A stretch of DNA of 5,880 nucleotides from Caldifarciminota bacterium (GCA_023128195.1 JAGMEL010000416.1:1-5880), one strand, 5' to 3'. Counted from the stretch's first letter, positions 1-5,880 are shown. A program made the numbers and translations. The notes: a model not told the origin generated them from the letters alone.

Positions 1-1
1 C

Positions 2-682
2 TATGGAATTGATATAACATTGTTTTTGAAAGACATCAGAGATCTGCTTGCAACGACTGAGGTGAGAAAATTCCCATATGATTATATTATTTACACTAAC
101 CAAGATTTTGGGAGTGTTAAGGGGATTGATTTTACATTAAAAAGAGAACTCGTTTCTGGTTTTGGGCTTACTATTAACTATACGTATCAGGTCGCCCGGG
201 GTAATCGTTCTTTTGCAATGCAGGGTTTTTATGATGTCTATACTGGTATGCCCGAGAGGATGAAAGAATATTACCTGGATTTTGACCGGAGGCATACTTT
301 CTCCAGTAATTTTGAATTTCTCACTGGCAAATTGGGCGGTATTAGTGTTAATTTCAGAGCTGCAAGCGGGCTTCCATATACACCATACATTAGTGTGGGT
401 GTTGTGGTTGAAGAGAATTCCGGTCGTAAAGATTGGGAGTATTCGCTCGATATAATGATTCATCAGGGTATTAGATTAGGCAAAACCACAGTCGACTTCT
501 TTGTTAAAGGTATTAATATTACTGATCATTTAAATCCACGATATGTTTATTCGCGAACTGGTAAACCCTGGGATTCAGGCGAAGAAGCAGGTGGTTTAAT
601 GGGCTCACCTGATTTTATCATAGATCCGTCACATGTTGGTCCACGCAGAATCATAAAAGCAGGTCTGAGAATAACTATATAA
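2..682 (+). CDS. TonB-dependent receptor, C-terminal barrel part (5' partial)
   Basis: The frame is open to the left edge, so only the last ~226 residues are seen; the TTG at 20 is an internal codon, not a credible start. The product is read as the end of an outer-membrane TonB-dependent receptor beta-barrel, a family that imports bound ligands using TonB energy. Seen in the sequence: alternating strand patterns with turn motifs typical of these barrels, namely GSVKGIDFTLKREL followed by GLTINYTYQVARGN, then YYLDFDRRHTF (the usual D-x-R-H-T-F strand), AASGLPYTPY (the usual SG-x-PYTP loop), and FFVKGINITDHLNPRYVY followed by a TGKP turn. The chain ends in the strand GLRITI, a plausible barrel-closing strand, although the usual terminal aromatic residue is missing. 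The stop TAA overlaps the ribosome binding site of the next gene, so the two are probably cotranscribed. The ligand cannot be inferred. The family call is based on motif recognition; a non-TonB-linked outer-membrane barrel is the main alternative. Confidence 0.82.
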   Translation, partial: YGIDITLFLKDIRDLLATTEVRKFPYDYIIYTNQDFGSVKGIDFTLKRELVSGFGLTINYTYQVARGNRSFAMQGFYDVYTGMPERMKEYYLDFDRRHTFSSNFEFLTGKLGGISVNFRAASGLPYTPYISVGVVVEENSGRKDWEYSLDIMIHQGIRLGKTTVDFFVKGINITDHLNPRYVYSRTGKPWDSGEEAGGLMGSPDFIIDPSHVGPRRIIKAGLRITI

Positions 683-686
683 GGAG
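681..686 (+). promoter_or_regulatory. Ribosome binding site AAGGAG that decides the next start
   Basis: AAGGAG begins within the TAA stop of the receptor gene and lies 5 bases before the ATG at 692. The possible GTG start at 686 overlaps this site and would have no binding site of its own, so ATG 692 is preferred. The overlap with the upstream stop suggests translational coupling. Confidence 0.75.
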
Positions 687-691
687 TGAAT

Positions 692-3418
692 ATGATATTA
701 ATTCTATTTTTATTATTATATCCTGAAGCCGACAAGGCGATAGGTGTTTCAGATAAAGGTGAGCTTTCTAATGTGTGCTCGAATTTTGGGTTGTTAGCTA
801 ATCTCCATTATTTTACACCGGCATTTCACTGGCAAAATTCTGCTCCTTTTCAGCACCAGTACTGTCCAGGATTAGGAATTCTCGCTGCACGTAATGGTAC
901 GGTTGTTGAGTCTTTCCTGAGTCTTGCGCAACCTGAATGGGCACCTTTAGAGGGTTCATATGGTTCTCTCTATTCAGGGGAGGTAACTGCACCAGACGGT
1001 ACACCCTATATTGCCAGTTCAGACAATGAAGAAACCTGGCCCACGGATGGAGGTGAGCGTTTCTGGCCTGGACCTTATCGTAAAGATACTACGGGACAAC
1101 AGGTCGATGGAGAGTTCACATCAGACCAGGATTTATTCTGTATTTTTAATGACCAGGATACATTTGGTCTACAGGTGAACCAGTCCACATATTCTTATGG
1201 CAGAATCTATGCCCAGGATTTTATTGTTTATGATTTTAATATCTACAATACAAGAAATATTCCAATTGACAGTATTTATCTGGGCTTTCGTGGAAATTTC
1301 CGGTGTGATTATGATATGCAGGATTATATTGGTTTATACCGTGATTCAATCGTTACCTTTGTCTATTACTGGGATGCAGATGGAGTCCCTCAGGAGCCCT
1401 GGGTATCTGTAGGAATGATTGGCATAGCATTCTTAAATCAAGAGATAAATAATTTTCACTATTATCGAAAACAGGATGAACCGAGCGAGGATTTCAGGTT
1501 CTATCCCATAATCATCTCAGACCCAACAGATCCAAATATAGATTCATCCCTTTATTTTCATGGAGATGATATTTATATTGATGACCCTTCAATTGTTCAA
1601 TCCTTACCTCCTGAGTCAACGAGTGCTTATAATTTCATTGTTTCGTCCGGGCCCAAGACAATAATGCCTGATGATACATTGCAATTTTCTATTGCTGTGA
1701 TATGTGGTGATGATTCTGCGGATTTATTTGAAAATCTTGATATGGCACTTACAATGGCAGACAATTACTTTTTGGGTAGTGGTCCGCCTTCTCCACCAAC
1801 AGTTTATGCTGTGCCGGAATATAAAAAAATAACGCTCTATTGGGATCCTGAACCATCAGAATCATCAGTCGATATAATGACCGGCAAAACAGATTTTGAA
1901 GGTTATAAAATATATCGGAGTGAAAATCAGGGTATGACCTGGGGAAAAGAGATAACCAATGAAAAAGGTGAGGTTGTGGCATATGTGCCTATTGCCCAGT
2001 TTGATTTAGTAGACTCGATTTATGGTACTGACCCGGCATTCCCTTATCAGTCTCTGGGTAATGAAACCGGGTTAAAGCATACCTTTATAGATTCCAACGT
2101 GTATAATGGTATTGAATACTGGTATTGCGTTGCTGCCTATGATAAGGGAAATCAACATCCTGATTCTCTTGAACCCTCATATGAGAATCCCAAAGGCAGA
2201 CCTGCGACAGCACATATTGTTTCTGCAATTCCTGCATCATTTCCTTCAGGTTATAATCCTGCGTATATCCTGGATGGTGACACGCTTCAACCAATTGGCG
2301 GCATATGTGAAGCATTAGCAATGGTTACTATTTTGGATCCAGCAGAATTAGACACTCATACCTATGAGATTACTTTTATTGAAGATTCGGTCTGGCATGA
2401 ACCGCCTGAGAGTGTCTGGGTTGATACAACGACATTTACTCTTTTTGATATTACAGATCAAGAAACACTTTTATTCAGTCATGAACTTTCTGACTCTTCC
2501 ATGGATAATATTCCAGTTATTAATGGTTTCAGACTTACATTATTTAATAGTGTAAGTGGTGTAAAATCAATGGAGTGGACAAAGGTAAATGAAGATACCT
2601 GTACATTCCAATGGTGGACTGGTTATGTAGGCTCGATGGGTCCTGTTTACACAGATATTGAAGGCGCTGCTGATTTTAGAATTATTGTAAATCACTCCAA
2701 TCCTGCAACAGCACAGATTACAGATGGATATGGGGGAACCTATCCACCGATTCAGATTCCAATAAGGGTTTATGATATTACTGATTCTTTGAACCCTGTA
2801 GACGTTAGTGATTCAACATGGCTTCTCGATTTTGCCTATCATTTTCCTGGTAATCCTCTTTTTGGACCCGAAGGTTGGGATTTAATACCTGGTGGCGCGG
2901 GTTATAATCCAAGTCCAGATGGACAGGTGTATGGATTTATTGACCAGATTGGTTGCTGTAACAATGATGGTGAGGCAGTATTTGTTGCCACCCAGAATGG
3001 AGACAGTACTGAACTTCCACCATCTGATGGTGATGAGTTTACAATCATCACATATAAACCCTTTTCAAACGCGATAAAATATGAATTCACAATTGTGCCT
3101 TCTTCCATTATAGTGGATTCAATAAAATTGGAGAATGTAAGGGTGGTTCCAAATCCATATATTCTTCATACGAAATTTGAAAGTACACCTTATGACCGGA
3201 GATTAATGTTTACAAATTTACCTGAGCAGTGCGAGATACATCTATACAATATTGCTGGTGAGCATATCAATACTATTTATCATACTAATAATCTTGGCTA
3301 TGAATACTGGGACCTGCGAACCAAATATGGACTCGAGGTTGCATATGGATTATACATCTTTGTCGTGAAAACAGATGACAACACCAAGGCAAAGGGCAAA
3401 TTTGTTATAATTAAATGA
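692..3418 (+). CDS. Large secreted/surface protein with FN3-like domain and T9SS-like C-terminal domain
   Basis: The product is 908 residues from ATG 692 (910 from the poorer GTG at 686). It opens with a hydrophobic run, ILILFLLLY, like a very short signal peptide lacking the usual basic n-region. Residues ~20-360 are an aromatic-, Asp- and Gly-rich region I do not recognise, opening with SNFGLLAN and a stretch of W/P/G-rich turns. Residues ~366-505 look like a fibronectin type III fold: PPTVYAVPEYKKITLYWDP, then FEGYKIYRSEN, then GIEYWYCVAAYD. Residues ~813-908 resemble a T9SS or FlgD-like C-terminal domain: VRVVPNPY, RRLMFTNLP, IHLYNIAGE, then AYGLYIFVVKT and the terminal KGKFVIIK. Such domains direct export and surface attachment in T9SS organisms. 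The gene lies between a TonB receptor gene and a PorV-like gene, which fits a surface-exposed partner of the receptor. The molecular function is unknown. The secreted nature is well supported; actual T9SS use is inferred. Confidence 0.8.
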   Translation: MILILFLLLYPEADKAIGVSDKGELSNVCSNFGLLANLHYFTPAFHWQNSAPFQHQYCPGLGILAARNGTVVESFLSLAQPEWAPLEGSYGSLYSGEVTAPDGTPYIASSDNEETWPTDGGERFWPGPYRKDTTGQQVDGEFTSDQDLFCIFNDQDTFGLQVNQSTYSYGRIYAQDFIVYDFNIYNTRNIPIDSIYLGFRGNFRCDYDMQDYIGLYRDSIVTFVYYWDADGVPQEPWVSVGMIGIAFLNQEINNFHYYRKQDEPSEDFRFYPIIISDPTDPNIDSSLYFHGDDIYIDDPSIVQSLPPESTSAYNFIVSSGPKTIMPDDTLQFSIAVICGDDSADLFENLDMALTMADNYFLGSGPPSPPTVYAVPEYKKITLYWDPEPSESSVDIMTGKTDFEGYKIYRSENQGMTWGKEITNEKGEVVAYVPIAQFDLVDSIYGTDPAFPYQSLGNETGLKHTFIDSNVYNGIEYWYCVAAYDKGNQHPDSLEPSYENPKGRPATAHIVSAIPASFPSGYNPAYILDGDTLQPIGGICEALAMVTILDPAELDTHTYEITFIEDSVWHEPPESVWVDTTTFTLFDITDQETLLFSHELSDSSMDNIPVINGFRLTLFNSVSGVKSMEWTKVNEDTCTFQWWTGYVGSMGPVYTDIEGAADFRIIVNHSNPATAQITDGYGGTYPPIQIPIRVYDITDSLNPVDVSDSTWLLDFAYHFPGNPLFGPEGWDLIPGGAGYNPSPDGQVYGFIDQIGCCNNDGEAVFVATQNGDSTELPPSDGDEFTIITYKPFSNAIKYEFTIVPSSIIVDSIKLENVRVVPNPYILHTKFESTPYDRRLMFTNLPEQCEIHLYNIAGEHINTIYHTNNLGYEYWDLRTKYGLEVAYGLYIFVVKTDDNTKAKGKFVIIK

Positions 3419-3423
3419 GGAGG
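3418..3423 (+). promoter_or_regulatory. Ribosome binding site AGGAGG of the PorV-like gene
   Basis: A perfect AGGAGG starts on the last base of the TGA stop of the preceding gene and lies 7 bases before ATG 3431. It fixes the start and implies that the two genes share a message. Confidence 0.8.
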
Positions 3424-3430
3424 AAAAGAT

Positions 3431-4447
3431 ATGAAAATACCTAAGACAGCAATAATATGCATAATTCTAATTGTTATTTCTCTTGGCTTTTCTTTTACCA
3501 AGGTCGGCACAACAGCCGCACCATTTTTAAAGATTGAATGCGGGGCAAGACCGGTTGCTATGGGTGGTTCCTTTGTGGCACTTGCTAATGATCCTTCAGG
3601 CATTTATTATAATCCCGCTGGAATCGCTGAATTGAAAAAGACCTATATTGCCGGTGGTCATACTGAGTGGTTCGCAGAATTGAATCATGATTATGCTATA
3701 TTTGTGCTTCCTACGAATAGAATAAATTATTGTTTATGGGGTTCATTTCTTACAAGCGGTGATATCGAGATTACGACTATAGAAAATCCTGAGGGAACTG
3801 GTCAGCACTGCAATTACATTGATGGATTACTCGGATTTACAGTATCAATGTTTGTCTCTGATAGGCTTTCGATTGGATTATCCGGTAAATATATCCAGCA
3901 AAAACTTTATAATGAAAGTGCATCAACGATTGCCTTAGATGTGGGTTCAATCTTGCGAACACCTTTTAAAGGTCTGAGACTCGGTATGTGTATGACAAAT
4001 TATGGTGGTGAGATGCAGTTAGCTGGGAATGATTTAATTGTCCAGACCGATCCCTGGCCTGATTTTGAAGGTAATCCAGATGTTGAAGCGAGACTCTCAA
4101 CTGAATCTTTCCCATTACCATTAGCATTCAAATTAGGGATTGCATTTGATCTTATTGGTGTAGAAGAAGCATTTATTGCAAATAAAGACCATCGCCTGAC
4201 CATTGCCGTAGATGGGATTCATCCAAATGACGGGGAAGAGAAACTTCTGATTGGTTGCGAATACGGACTCTTTAATACCCTTTTCTTAAGGGGTGGTTAT
4301 AAGCACAATTATGATACTCAAAAATTTACTGCTGGTGCAGGTGTGAAAGTGGGTCTTGGACCACGTGAGATTTCTGTTGACTATGCCTATGTGGATATGG
4401 ATATATTAGACTCAACCCACAGGATTTTCATAACAATAGGGTTTTAG
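3431..4447 (+). CDS. PorV/PorQ-family outer-membrane barrel protein
   Basis: The product has 338 residues, close to the usual length of this FadL-like barrel family. Residues 1-~22 form a signal peptide (MKIPK basic start, then the hydrophobic core AIICIILIVISLGF). The family hallmark follows directly at residues ~38-64: GARPVAMGGSFVALANDPSG and the adjoining IYYNPAGIA. The rest is a run of amphipathic strands ending in HRIFITIGF, with the C-terminal Phe expected of a protein folded by the BAM complex. In T9SS organisms PorV shuttles cargo to the attachment complex and PorQ takes part in the same machinery; many uncultured phyla carry several paralogues next to secreted proteins. The gene follows a protein with a T9SS-like C-terminal domain, which fits a dedicated export or surface-attachment role. 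Whether this is a true PorV, a PorQ or a generic paralogue cannot be told here. No truncation is seen. Confidence 0.87.
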   Translation: MKIPKTAIICIILIVISLGFSFTKVGTTAAPFLKIECGARPVAMGGSFVALANDPSGIYYNPAGIAELKKTYIAGGHTEWFAELNHDYAIFVLPTNRINYCLWGSFLTSGDIEITTIENPEGTGQHCNYIDGLLGFTVSMFVSDRLSIGLSGKYIQQKLYNESASTIALDVGSILRTPFKGLRLGMCMTNYGGEMQLAGNDLIVQTDPWPDFEGNPDVEARLSTESFPLPLAFKLGIAFDLIGVEEAFIANKDHRLTIAVDGIHPNDGEEKLLIGCEYGLFNTLFLRGGYKHNYDTQKFTAGAGVKVGLGPREISVDYAYVDMDILDSTHRIFITIGF

Positions 4448-4451
4448 CAGA

Positions 4452-4515
4452 AGAAGGGGAGATGGGGAGACAAGGTGACAAGGGGATAAGGGGACTGGGA
4501 GACCAGGAGAGCGGG
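4452..4515 (+). repeat. Left array: eight units of an 8-base repeat (RGACAAGG)
   Basis: The sequence falls into eight consecutive 8-base units of consensus RGACAAGG. The central units are exact or nearly exact (agacaagg at 4468, tgacaagg at 4476); the others are degenerate (agatgggg, ggataagg, ggactggg, agaccagg). The array starts a few bases after the PorV-like stop and ends just before the TTG start of the four-helix gene. A degenerate ninth unit (4516-4523) supplies the in-frame TGA and overlaps the start. The purine-rich unit junctions (AAGGAGA, AAGGGGA) resemble Shine-Dalgarno sequences. The same repeat recurs inverted at 4901-4940 and direct at 5812-5859. Confidence 0.85.
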
Positions 4516-4521
4516 TGAGAT

Positions 4522-4896
4522 TTGAAAATTAACACTTATAAGGAGTTAACAGTATATAAAATGGCTATGAATGCAGCAATGCGTATTTTTGAACTAACTA
4601 CACAATTTCCGAAAGAAGAAAAATATTCATTGGTAGATCAAATAAGACGTTCTTCACGCTCTGTATGTGCAAATATTGCAGAAGGTTGGAGAAAACGGAG
4701 ATATAAGGCTGCATTTATTAGCAAATTAAGTGATGCAGAGAGTGAGGCTGAGGAGACACGTGTTTGGTTGGAGTTTTGCCTGAGATGTGGATATCTCGGC
4801 AAAGCAACAGCAATAAAATTAGATAAAACATATAGTAATATAATTGGTAAGATTGTTCGTATGATCATTGAACCTGAAAACTGGATTATAGGTTAA
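4522..4896 (+). CDS. S23-type four-helix-bundle protein (23S rRNA intervening-sequence protein family)
   Basis: The product has 124 residues, a typical length for this family. Seen in order: helix 1 with YKELTVYKMAMNAAM (6-20), a turn with FPKEEKYSL (29-37), helix 2 with the family signature DQIRRSSRSVCANIAEGWRK (39-58), helix 3 rich in acidic residues (KLSDAESEAEETRVWLEF, 68-85), and helix 4 (KATAIKLDKTYSNIIGKIVRMI). The start is TTG 4522: an in-frame TGA lies two codons upstream, and the next ATG (4561) would remove the conserved start of helix 1. The family forms small basic bundles that oligomerise. It was first seen inside intervening sequences of 23S rRNA; the Avd accessory protein of diversity-generating retroelements has a related fold. 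The biochemical role of free-standing copies is not established; nucleic-acid binding is plausible. Here the gene sits between inverted 8-base repeat arrays rather than in rRNA. Confidence 0.88.
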   Translation: MKINTYKELTVYKMAMNAAMRIFELTTQFPKEEKYSLVDQIRRSSRSVCANIAEGWRKRRYKAAFISKLSDAESEAEETRVWLEFCLRCGYLGKATAIKLDKTYSNIIGKIVRMIIEPENWIIG

Positions 4897-4900
4897 AATA

Positions 4901-4940
4901 AGATGTCACCATGTCTCCAGGTCCCCTTGTCTCCATGTCT
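4901..4940 (-). repeat. Right array: five inverted units of the same 8-base repeat
   Basis: Read on the - strand this is five exact-length 8-base units: agacatgg (twice), agacaagg, ggacctgg and tgacatct. It begins 4 bases after the stop of the four-helix gene and ends 8 bases before the ribosome binding site of the next gene. On the + strand it is pyrimidine-rich and can pair with the left array. Its 23-base core (4912-4934, reverse complement) matches 21 of 23 bases of the third array (5834-5856), closer than its match to the left array. Confidence 0.85.
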
Positions 4941-4948
4941 TAGAAAAT

Positions 4949-4954
4949 AGGAGG
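4949..4954 (+). promoter_or_regulatory. Ribosome binding site AGGAGG of the Tat-signal gene
   Basis: AGGAGG lies 4 bases before ATG 4959, immediately downstream of the inverted array. Pairing of that array with the left array would leave this site outside the stem. No separate promoter is evident in the short gap. Confidence 0.7.
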
Positions 4955-4958
4955 TAAG

Positions 4959-5822
4959 ATGAATCGAAGAAGTTTTCTGAAAGCTTTAGGGTTTGCTACA
5001 CCGATCATTCTATTTTTCGGTAAAATCCCTAAATTATTATGGGCAGGAAAATGGGAACACTCAAAAAAGAAATTCTGGGCAAATAAGAAATTCATCCAGA
5101 ACACAGTTGATATGTCGGAATATAATAAAGGCATCATCAAAGCGCGGATTGATGACAATTGGCAGGAATATAAGATTAGAAAGGCAAGTGATGCATTTGT
5201 TAAGTGGAATGTCGAGAAACGGCTTAAGTTCCTTGAGGACATAAAAAAAGGGAAGATGGGTTGGGGCGGTCCGCATCAAGGTGCTGTAGCAACATATGGG
5301 CTCGGTCGTCTTGATTCAAAGTTTACACTGAATAATGCAATAAAAGGTATTGGATTAGCACCTAAGGATGAGAACATAGATAAGGCAATAAAAAAACTAA
5401 AGGAGACGTTTGAAAGTTCTATGCCCGAGAAAATGGATGTGCTCAAATCTTTTTATGAAAACCCGAATTTCTTTGACTGGCGCAAGCAGACTTCTCTGGA
5501 GCTATACAGCACGCCGACCTTTGAAACCCACACATTTCTCAATGCGATGGATAACCCGGTGGCAACCGTTGTTTATCTTGATATGCCATCATTCGAGCTG
5601 AGAACGATTGTTCGGATTGTTCACCCGGAAGATAAATCAGCACTTCCTTCCGAAAAAAAGCTTCTGGAATTTGTTAATCTTGCTCATGAATACATGCACG
5701 GTAAATTCTCTCGCATTTTTCCTTTATTGTTATTTTACATAAATGAAGAGTTTGACAACACACCGGGTTCTAAATTGGGAATCAGGACAGTACCTGAAAG
5801 ACCGGAAGAAAAGACAAGGTGA
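4959..5822 (+). CDS. Tat-signal exported protein of unknown function with an HEYMH motif
   Basis: The product has 287 residues. The start MNRRSFLKALGFATP matches the twin-arginine pattern (R-R-x-F-L-K), followed by the hydrophobic stretch IILFF and a possible cleavage after LLWA (residue 29). No lipobox cysteine is present, so a soluble exported protein, probably folded before export, is expected. The mature part has a basic Lys/Trp-rich N-terminal region, a GWGGPHQGAVATYGLG segment (101-116), a helical Lys/Glu-rich middle (138-165), a strand-rich segment around NPVATVVYLDMPSFELRTIV (199-218), and HEYMH at 243-247, followed by a hydrophobic segment and EE at 263-264. HExxH with a downstream Glu is the zinc-binding pattern of many metallopeptidases, but I do not recognise the family and one motif is weak evidence. 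The last three codons and the TGA stop (5811-5822) lie in the third 8-base repeat array, so the native C-terminus may have been altered. The link to the upstream envelope genes is unclear. Confidence 0.75.
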   Translation: MNRRSFLKALGFATPIILFFGKIPKLLWAGKWEHSKKKFWANKKFIQNTVDMSEYNKGIIKARIDDNWQEYKIRKASDAFVKWNVEKRLKFLEDIKKGKMGWGGPHQGAVATYGLGRLDSKFTLNNAIKGIGLAPKDENIDKAIKKLKETFESSMPEKMDVLKSFYENPNFFDWRKQTSLELYSTPTFETHTFLNAMDNPVATVVYLDMPSFELRTIVRIVHPEDKSALPSEKKLLEFVNLAHEYMHGKFSRIFPLLLFYINEEFDNTPGSKLGIRTVPERPEEKTR

Positions 5823-5859
5823 CAAGGAGACTGGGAGACAAGGGGACAAGGAGACAAAA
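5812..5859 (+). repeat. Third array: six units of the 8-base repeat
   Basis: Six consecutive 8-base units: agacaagg twice, plus tgacaagg, agactggg, ggacaagg and a final degenerate agacaaaa. The first unit and part of the second are the final codons and stop of the Tat-signal gene. The opening pair, agacaagg then tgacaagg, is identical to that at 4468-4483, so the order of variants is partly conserved. The array leads into a TTG start at 5867, as the left array leads into TTG 4522. Confidence 0.87.
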
Positions 5860-5866
5860 GGAAGTT

Positions 5867-5880
5867 TTGAAGTTAAGAAG
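5867..5880 (+). CDS. Probable start of a second four-helix-bundle gene (3' partial)
   Basis: Only TTG-AAG-TTA-AGA-AG is visible, encoding M-K-L-R and then Ser or Arg. An AAAGGAAG sequence upstream can serve as a ribosome binding site. The arrangement (8-base array, purine-rich leader, TTG then a Lys codon and a hydrophobic codon) copies that before the S23-like gene at 4522 (TTG-AAA-ATT). A start reading MKLR followed by Ser is also compatible with S23-family N-termini. The rest lies beyond the window, so this is inferred from position and context. Confidence 0.42.

Larger units (their letters stand above)
4452..4940 (+). other. Candidate element: four-helix-bundle gene between inverted 8-base repeat arrays
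   Basis: The unit comprises the direct array (4452-4515), the small S23-like gene (4522-4896) and the inverted array (4901-4940). Aligning 4460-4495 with the reverse complement of 4905-4940 gives 26 Watson-Crick pairs plus 4 G-U pairs over 36 positions, including a perfect 10-base block (4466-4475 with 4925-4934). A transcript could thus form a long imperfect stem with the entire reading frame in the loop. Because the units are 8 bases long, other registers shifted by 8 are possible. 23S rRNA intervening sequences that carry S23-family genes have a comparable stem-and-loop layout; this one lies between protein genes. Apparent duplication of the left part at 5812-5880 suggests a dispersed element. 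No transposase, reverse transcriptase or convincing target-site duplication is seen, so mobility is only inferred. Confidence 0.55.

Noticed and set aside
20..22. TTG at 20 as the start of the first gene
   Set aside because: The frame is open back to the window edge (YGIDIT precedes it), no RBS is present, and the product is clearly the C-terminal part of a longer barrel.
2250..2909. Repeated 11-base string GGTTATAATCC at ~2250 and ~2899
   Set aside because: Both copies encode the common turn G-Y-N-P in one protein; two short copies without flanking similarity are explained by coding.
3298..3603. Antisense reading frame of 101 codons across the junction of the second and third genes
   Set aside because: It is a shadow of two well-supported + strand genes, has no convincing start site, and resembles no family.
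4522..4896. Diversity-generating retroelement with Avd-like accessory protein
   Set aside because: The fold family is related, but there is no reverse transcriptase, no template/variable repeat pair with adenine-biased differences, and the gene has the ordinary S23 signature.
4452..4940. The repeat arrays as a CRISPR array
   Set aside because: The units are 8 bases and abut one another with no spacers, are degenerate, and switch orientation around a coding gene; no cas genes are present.
4440..4950. Target-site duplication TTAG (4444-4447 and 4940-4943) around the element
   Set aside because: Four bases in AT-rich sequence is within chance, and the second copy overlaps the edge of the array, so it is not evidence for transposition.
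4897..4958. Rho-independent terminator after the four-helix gene
   Set aside because: No local G/C hairpin followed by a T-run is seen; the pairing potential of this stretch is with the distant left array.
4448..4960. 23S rRNA flanks around the four-helix gene
   Set aside because: The neighbours are intact protein genes and no rRNA-like sequence is visible on either side.

Overview
The window suggests a diderm bacterium related to the Fibrobacteres-Chlorobi-Bacteroidetes group or a neighbouring uncultured phylum such as WOR-3, Cloacimonadota, Marinimicrobia or KSB1. The reasons are a TonB-dependent receptor barrel, a large secreted protein with a type IX secretion (T9SS)-like C-terminal domain, and a PorV/PorQ-family outer-membrane protein, all in one tight operon, plus a moderately AT-rich composition. 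The phylum is an inference; no rRNA or marker gene is present. All recognised genes are on the + strand, and no gap reaches 300 bases.

Left part (1-4447): three co-directional genes whose ribosome binding sites overlap the stop codon of the gene before. They are the 3' end of a TonB-dependent receptor (open at the left edge), a ~908-residue secreted or surface protein with a fibronectin-III-like domain and a C-terminal sorting-like domain, and a PorV/PorQ-family barrel protein. The natural reading is an envelope cassette: a receptor, a surface-exposed partner, and a PorV-like protein that may help export or anchor that partner.

Right part (4448-5880): a small S23-type four-helix-bundle gene (the family of 23S rRNA intervening-sequence proteins) lies between two arrays of an 8-base tandem repeat, consensus RGACAAGG. 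The left array (eight units) is on the + strand and the right array (five units) is its reverse complement, so a transcript could fold into an imperfect long stem with the whole reading frame in the loop. That resembles the layout of 23S rRNA intervening sequences, but here it sits between protein genes. Next comes a gene for a Tat-signal protein of unknown function with an HEYMH motif. Its last three codons and stop codon lie inside a third array of the same 8-base repeat. That array leads directly into a TTG-AAG-TTA-AGA start resembling the TTG-AAA-ATT start of the four-helix gene, so a second copy of the element probably begins at the right edge.

The repeat-plus-four-helix-bundle unit is the most interesting object here. 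It looks like a dispersed, possibly mobile or RNA-structured element, but this window alone cannot prove mobility or function.
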